Source of the DNA: Flaviramulus_B aquimarinus
GTDB lineage: Bacteria; Bacteroidota; Bacteroidia; Flavobacteriales; Flavobacteriaceae
DNA: 64,000 nucleotides
NCBI RefSeq assembly: GCF_039543205.1
Contig: NZ_BAABJH010000002.1
Location: forward strand, 62,001-126,000
Reading direction: 5' to 3'
Shown here: piece after piece, positions 59,769-64,000 of the stretch
How the letters are laid out: the number at the start of each line of letters is the position of its first letter
Numbering within the stretch: position 1 is the first letter of the stretch
Made by a program: the position numbers and the translations under genes
Notes under the pieces: generated by a model
What the model saw: the letters and a program-made list of their open reading frames with translations, nothing else
Told to the model about the DNA's origin: nothing
Database searches by the model: none

Positions 59769-60027
59769 AAGCAACTTAGACATAGAATTTCAAAAAGCTG
59801 TTAATCGGGTAAACGCATACACCGAACCTTTTCCTGCCGATACACTTTTAAAACTTTATGCTTACTATAAAAAAGCAACTAACGATTATAGCAAACCAAA
59901 AAGCAAGAAGCCCATTATAAACGCTTTTAAAACCAATGCTTTATTTCAAGTAGAAAATATTAGCGAAGACGGTGCTAAACAAGCTTATATAGACTTGGTC
60001 AATAATTACTTTTTATACAGAAAATAA
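59761..60027 (+). CDS. Acyl-CoA-binding protein
   Basis: The protein has 88 residues from the ATG at 59761 (MGKSNLDIEFQKAVNRVNAY), inside the last codons of psd (8-bp overlap). A four-helix ACBP fold is recognisable (PADTLLKLYAYYKKATNDYS, then KPIINAFKTNALFQVENI and SEDGAKQAYIDLVNNYF). It buffers long-chain acyl-CoA, consistent with its place at the end of the phospholipid operon. Confidence 0.9.
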   Translation: MGKSNLDIEFQKAVNRVNAYTEPFPADTLLKLYAYYKKATNDYSKPKSKKPIINAFKTNALFQVENISEDGAKQAYIDLVNNYFLYRK

Positions 60028-60086
60028 TTTTAAATAGTCTGTCACTATTGGTATTACAAGAAAGACACAATGCCTAATTATATCAA

Positions 60087-61163
60087 CTAATCCATATCAA
60101 AGCGCACGCCTATAGAAATATTATTTTGATCTACAATTTGGTCTTTAAAAATAGGAGACAAATCATATTTAATATACAGTGCTGTACTATCAAATGCTAA
60201 ATAGGCACTTAAACCATAAACTAAATTAGAGGTGTTGAAGCCACGCTTTTGTTTATCCTTTATATCTTCACCATCCAATTTGTATTTTAGTTTTTGCCGT
60301 GTACCAATATTAAACCCAGCATAACCTCCAATACCAATCTTAAATTTATTATCTGTTGAATACCTAAAATGGGTATCTTTATCAATGCGTTTTGATGGCC
60401 CAAATTCAAAATGAATAGGAAGCACCAAATTGGTAATTGAAAGTTTTGATTTTTTAAGATTTTCAGGGAACTCCTCTAAAACCGTTTGATCACCTTGTTG
60501 CACAAAATAAGCGTTATTATCAGGCTTTAATCCATTTATTTGAATGGAATACCCATACTTAAAACGTAAAAAATTAGAGTTCTTAAAAACCCGTGTTTTC
60601 CAAGCCCATCCTATTTCAAAAAAACGTGAGCCTCCAAATTTGTATGGAGAATCGTCAAATTTTTCACCTTCAATAATGGCATTATTAAAACCAAAGGCTA
60701 AAACAAAATCACTTGTAGTTCGTAAATCGTACTTTTTGGGTTTGTTTTTATCTTTAATCTTTATTCCGGCAAAACTACCTTCATCGCCTCCTATACTAAA
60801 ACCTATTTTAGATAGATCTTCATCGTCAGTATGGTACCCATCTTCATTGCGTTCTAAAAGTGAAATTTTGTTATTAATAATCACTATGCGATTCTCAATA
60901 TTTAAAGCTCTTTTTTTAGCAACTTCTTTTTTAAGTTTTTCCGCTTCCTCATTTGTTATTTCACCATTTTCTAAACGGAGATTTATAGCCTCTACTTCAG
61001 CTTTCAGAAAAGCTTTTTCTTGGTTTTTTATATCTTCTCGCAACTTACTTAACTCTTCTACCTTGTGCTTATTATTTACATTTTGAATGGTGTCTTGTGC
61101 ACGGATTAATTGCACACTTAAAGCTATTATTAATAGCACTAAATACTTTATAATTGTTTGCAT
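60087..61163 (-). CDS. Outer-membrane beta-barrel protein with N-terminal coiled coil
   Basis: The protein has 358 residues. A signal peptide (MQTIIKYLVLLIIALSVQLI, cleaved after RAQ) is followed by a charged helical stretch (about 30-105, Lys/Glu-rich coiled coil) and a barrel of about 240 residues with GWAWKTRVFKNSNFLRFKYG, VLPIHFEFGPSKR, GIGGYAGFNIGTRQKLKYKL and the C-terminal SIGVRFDMD. It is last in an ECF sigma / anti-sigma-like unit. Function unknown. Confidence 0.78.
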   Translation of the reverse strand: MQTIIKYLVLLIIALSVQLIRAQDTIQNVNNKHKVEELSKLREDIKNQEKAFLKAEVEAINLRLENGEITNEEAEKLKKEVAKKRALNIENRIVIINNKISLLERNEDGYHTDDEDLSKIGFSIGGDEGSFAGIKIKDKNKPKKYDLRTTSDFVLAFGFNNAIIEGEKFDDSPYKFGGSRFFEIGWAWKTRVFKNSNFLRFKYGYSIQINGLKPDNNAYFVQQGDQTVLEEFPENLKKSKLSITNLVLPIHFEFGPSKRIDKDTHFRYSTDNKFKIGIGGYAGFNIGTRQKLKYKLDGEDIKDKQKRGFNTSNLVYGLSAYLAFDSTALYIKYDLSPIFKDQIVDQNNISIGVRFDMD

Positions 61164-61255
61164 AATTGTTCGTTTTGCCCATAACAGGCTTGATTAATTG
61201 ATTTGATGATGAATTTATTATTAGTTTTATTCAGTTACCTTAATCTCTAATGGAT

Positions 61256-62026
61256 TTAATCATTACGTTGGACTACTGCTATTTTTACAGAATTATAACT
61301 TGCTTTTATCGCTTCAAAAACCTTATTTCTAAAGGATTGGTCTAAATCGGATTCTACCTCTTGTAGCAATATATTTGCATCAACTACTCCTGTAGTTTCA
61401 TTAATTAATCTATTTAATTGTATTTCTTTTTGCGCTTCAATCAATAAAGCATCGATGTCTTCATCTGTTACATCTTTTTTATCTGCTCTCAATGCTTGTA
61501 CTTGTGCAACAATATTTTGGATTTCTTGATTTTCGAACGTTAGGTTTTCTTTTGGTAATTCAGGTGAATTCATCTGAATATGTTCTTCTTTTGGATTTGA
61601 TTTTTCATTAGCAACTATAGCTAGAGGCTTATTTATTCTATTTGTCCTCAGTAATTTTTCTGCTTTAGGGTTGTCTAATGTTTTATCTTTATAAATAACA
61701 CGTTCATTCTTATTTAAAACTTTGTTTTCAATATCTACAGAAGCAACTTTAATGGTTTCCTTTTTTTCTTGCTGAATAGCTTCTGGCGTTATTACTATTT
61801 TTGGGGCCTCTTCAACCACCTTATTAGTATCTGAAAATTGGGTAACCACAAACAAAATTCCAATAACACTGGCTGCTATACCTAACCACCAATAAGGCGT
61901 GTTGTTTTTATTTTTGCCTTGATTATCTAATCGCTCTGACAATCTATTCCAAGCATCTGCTGATGGTTGCAAAGTCCTTTTATCAAGCTTTTCCTTTATA
62001 TGTTCTTCAACTTTAATGGGTTCCAT
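61256..62026 (-). CDS. Predicted anti-sigma-factor-like membrane protein
   Basis: The protein has 256 residues. The N-terminal soluble segment (VEEHIKEKLDKRTLQPSADA, then WNRLSERLD) precedes one membrane helix (about 44-62, WWLGIAASVIGILFVVTQF) and a polar, periplasmic tail of about 190 residues ending in LDQSFRNKVFEAIKASYNSV. It overlaps the sigma gene by 14 bp. The layout (short cytoplasmic part, one helix, periplasmic domain) is that of anti-sigma factors; the sequence alone is not diagnostic. Confidence 0.68.
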   Translation of the reverse strand: MEPIKVEEHIKEKLDKRTLQPSADAWNRLSERLDNQGKNKNNTPYWWLGIAASVIGILFVVTQFSDTNKVVEEAPKIVITPEAIQQEKKETIKVASVDIENKVLNKNERVIYKDKTLDNPKAEKLLRTNRINKPLAIVANEKSNPKEEHIQMNSPELPKENLTFENQEIQNIVAQVQALRADKKDVTDEDIDALLIEAQKEIQLNRLINETTGVVDANILLQEVESDLDQSFRNKVFEAIKASYNSVKIAVVQRND

Positions 62027-62591
62027 TGCTTGTGATTTTATTTAATTGTTTTAATTTTTCCTGAAGCATTTTGCGTGCTTTAAATAATTGCGATTTTGAG
62101 GTTCCTTCATTAATATTGAGAATCTCCGCAATTTCATAATGCTTATACCCTTCAATGGCATACATTACAAATACCATTTTATAACCTTCAGGTAAGGTAT
62201 CAATTAACTGTTGTATTTCGGCAACTTCAATATTGGTGTTGATATTGTTTACGTAATCCTGGTTAATCGTTATATCTTCAACAGAAAACTCAATATATTT
62301 TTGCTGCCTTAAGAACGAAATGGATTCCCTGACCATGATTCGCCTTATCCAACCTTCAAAACAACCTTCATTTTTAAAATGCTTCAAATTTAAAAACACC
62401 TTAAAAAACCCATTTAGCATAGCTTCTTCAGCATGATGTAAATCTTTAATATAATATCTACACACACTTAGCATTTTTGGCGCATGCATTTCAAATAACA
62501 CATGCTGCGCTTCACGATTATTTTTAATCGCTTTTTTTATTAATGCACTTTCGTTTTTATGCAGTTGAATAACTTTCAAAAATGGATTCAT
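62013..62591 (-). CDS. ECF-type RNA polymerase sigma factor
   Basis: The protein has 192 residues. Region 2 has FEMHAPKMLSVCRYYIKDLH and AEEAMLNGFFKVFLNLKHF. Region 4 has LPEGYKMVFVMYAIEGYKHY and EIAEILNINEGTSKSQLFKA, then RKMLQEKLKQ. It directs RNA polymerase to envelope-related promoters, probably held by the next gene's product. Confidence 0.93.
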   Translation of the reverse strand: MNPFLKVIQLHKNESALIKKAIKNNREAQHVLFEMHAPKMLSVCRYYIKDLHHAEEAMLNGFFKVFLNLKHFKNEGCFEGWIRRIMVRESISFLRQQKYIEFSVEDITINQDYVNNINTNIEVAEIQQLIDTLPEGYKMVFVMYAIEGYKHYEIAEILNINEGTSKSQLFKARKMLQEKLKQLNKITSNGTH

Positions 62592-62743
62592 TTAAGCTTC
62601 TATTTATAAAGACGCAAATTATATGCAAATGGTTGCTTAAGGGGGCATTTATTTTACAACTCCCTTTTAAAAAGTAATACATGAGTGGTGTTTAAAATTA
62701 AGGTAACATCCACGTTAAAGTTAAACGGTTATAAAAACCCACT

Positions 62744-63721
62744 TTATTTCTTCCTATCTATCACATAATTCACCATAAGTTCTAGCGAATTTTTATACTT
62801 AGAATCTGGGTAAGTTTTAATGAGCTCTAATGCTTCGGTTTGAAACTCCTTCATTTTAGCAACAGCATAATCTAGACCACCATTATGCTTTACAAAGGCT
62901 ATCACTTCTTTAACACGTTTGGTATTTTTATTATGGTTTTTAATAGAGTTTATCAACCAGTTTTTATCTTTTTTTGAAGCTTGATTTAACACATAAATTA
63001 ATGGCAAAGTCATTTTTTGTTCTTTGATATCAATACCTGTTGGTTTTCCTATTTGCGCATCGCCATAATCAAACAAATCATCTTTTATTTGAAATGCCAT
63101 ACCGATAAGCTCACCAAATTTTCGCATAGTTTCAACATGCTGAGATTCAGGTTTTACTGAAGCTGCCCCTAAACTACAACAGGCAGCAATTAGAGTTGCT
63201 GTTTTCTGGCGAATAATCTCATAATAAACAACTTCGGTAATATCGAGCTTTCTAGCTTTTTCAATTTGAAGCAACTCACCTTCACTCATTTCCCTTACTG
63301 CAATGGATATGATTTTAAGCAAATCAAAATCATTATTATCAATGGATAACAACAAACCTTTTGATAACAAATAATCGCCAATTAAAACCGCTATTTTATT
63401 TTTCCAAAGCGCGTTTACTGAAAAGAATCCACGTCGGCGGTTACTATCATCTACCACATCATCATGAACCAATGTTGCTGTATGGATTAATTCGATAACA
63501 GATGCGCCTCTGTATGTACGTTCGCTAACCTCCCCATTAGACACCATTTTTGCAACCAAAAACACAAACATAGGTCGCATTTGCTTCCCTTTTCGGTTTA
63601 CTATATAATGCGTAATCCTATTAAGCAAGGCTACTTTACTCGCCATAGAAAGCTGAAACTTTTGCTCGAAAAGATCCATTTCATAAGCGATGGGTTGCTT
63701 TATTTGCTCTACTACTTTCAA
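62744..63721 (-). CDS. Polyprenyl synthetase (octaprenyl-type diphosphate synthase)
   Basis: The protein has 325 residues. Both Asp-rich motifs are intact: TLVHDDVVDDSNRRRGF (first) and FQIKDDLFDYGD (second). QMRPMFVFLVAKM and the C-terminal SLELMVNYVIDRKK follow the IspB pattern. It builds the side chain of menaquinone; chain length cannot be stated. It lies before rlmN on the same strand order. Confidence 0.92.
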   Translation of the reverse strand: MKVVEQIKQPIAYEMDLFEQKFQLSMASKVALLNRITHYIVNRKGKQMRPMFVFLVAKMVSNGEVSERTYRGASVIELIHTATLVHDDVVDDSNRRRGFFSVNALWKNKIAVLIGDYLLSKGLLLSIDNNDFDLLKIISIAVREMSEGELLQIEKARKLDITEVVYYEIIRQKTATLIAACCSLGAASVKPESQHVETMRKFGELIGMAFQIKDDLFDYGDAQIGKPTGIDIKEQKMTLPLIYVLNQASKKDKNWLINSIKNHNKNTKRVKEVIAFVKHNGGLDYAVAKMKEFQTEALELIKTYPDSKYKNSLELMVNYVIDRKK

Positions 63722-63741
63722 TTGATTTGTTTAAAGTAATT

Positions 63742-63749
63742 CAAATATA
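63742..63749 (-). promoter_or_regulatory. Putative promoter -7 element (TATATTTG) of the polyprenyl synthetase
   Basis: The minus strand reads TATATTTG, 20 bp before the start at 63721. No -33 match. Confidence 0.4.
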
Positions 63750-63853
63750 CTATTTCAAGCGGGTTCTATTAAAATTAATCACTATTTAATAAATGGATTT
63801 TCTTTACAGAAAAACACTTAAAATGAAACTAAATAAAAATTGTCAAGCCGTCT

Positions 63854-64000
63854 TTAACTCTTGTTAGCCAACTGCCCACATGCAGCATCAATATCTTTAC
63901 CTCGGCTTCGTCTAACTGTAACGGTAATATTATTGCTTTCTAGAACTTTAACATACATATCTATTGCTTTTGAATGAGCTTGTTGGAACTCGCCATCATC
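63854..64000 (-). CDS. rlmN: 23S rRNA/tRNA m2A methyltransferase RlmN, C-terminus only (5' end beyond window)
   Basis: The last 48 codons are visible. They end RSRGKDIDAACGQLANKS, the conserved C-terminus of RlmN, where the Cys is the methyl-carrying cysteine (Cys355 in E. coli). RlmN methylates A2503 of 23S rRNA and A37 of some tRNAs by radical SAM chemistry. The start lies to the right of the window. Confidence 0.92.
   Translation of the reverse strand, partial: DDGEFQQAHSKAIDMYVKVLESNNITVTVRRSRGKDIDAACGQLANKS

Noticed and set aside
1..64000. CRISPR arrays, tRNA/rRNA genes, insertion sequences, prophage
   Set aside because: No spaced identical repeats, cloverleaf-like segments, transposase or phage structural genes were seen in any gap or frame.

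Overview
The window reads as ordinary chromosome of a gliding or type IX-secreting marine-type member of the Flavobacteriaceae (Bacteroidota). The base composition is AT-rich, and lipoproteins carry short lipoboxes. Promoters fit the Bacteroidota pattern (-7 TAnnTTTG), and the marker genes gldKLMN, gldB, gldC, xrtF and SusC/CirA-like TonB receptor architecture are present. I see no prophage, insertion sequence, CRISPR array, tRNA or rRNA. The species cannot be named from what is here.

Layout. 1-3.2 kb: a truncated ABC-F ATPase, a DUF983 membrane protein and a FAD oxidoreductase. 3.3-8.0 kb: the gldK-gldL-gldM-gldN operon (minus strand), the core and motor of the type IX secretion system/gliding machine, ending in a clear terminator. 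Upstream lie an arginase-fold protein that has lost most of its metal ligands and topA. 12-16.6 kb: an LpxR-like outer-membrane protein, two tandem paralogous membrane proteins and two lipoproteins. 16.6-24.3 kb: a plus-strand run with miaB, a sigma-54 activator, lptE, a TPR protein, secG, groES and groEL; a sigma-54-type promoter sequence sits before groES. 24.3-28.5 kb: a minus-strand metal-handling cluster (HYC_CC_PP protein, HMA-MauE fusion, TonB receptor, periplasmic HMA protein) with a GIY-YIG protein at its end. 28.6-30.1 kb: exosortase XrtF and its partner, and a free methionine sulfoxide reductase. 30.4-38.3 kb: purH, then the tightly overlapping cell-elongation operon mreB-mreC-mreD-mrdA-rodA, followed by a lipoprotein-type peptide deformylase.

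38.3-39.0 kb holds what looks like a decaying gene. 39-43.8 kb: gldC/gldB diverging from nadE, a response regulator whose phospho-acceptor Asp is Glu, and a DnaG primase without its N-terminal zinc ligands. 43.9-50.3 kb: a UDG-like protein, ribosomal protein bTHX (44 residues), yaaA with a TPR partner, rluD with a PASTA protein, ddl, coaD and a HEAT protein. 50.3-55.1 kb: a SulP transporter, a small unknown, a NUDIX protein diverging from pyrE, an SRPBCC protein and birA. 55.2-60.0 kb: rsfS-ftsH, then LUD-cdsA-psd-acbP, a coupled phospholipid-synthesis operon. 60.1-62.6 kb: an ECF sigma factor, a membrane anti-sigma-like protein and an outer-membrane barrel protein. 62.7-64 kb: a polyprenyl synthase and the 3' end of rlmN.

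Most genes are housekeeping. The most unusual points are altered active sites in otherwise conserved proteins (arginase-like protein, DnaG zinc finger, response regulator), a predicted lipidated deformylase, the sigma-54 activator/groESL arrangement, a triple direct repeat before gldK, and two kinds of intergenic inverted repeat. All functional statements rest on reading motifs by eye; no database search was run.
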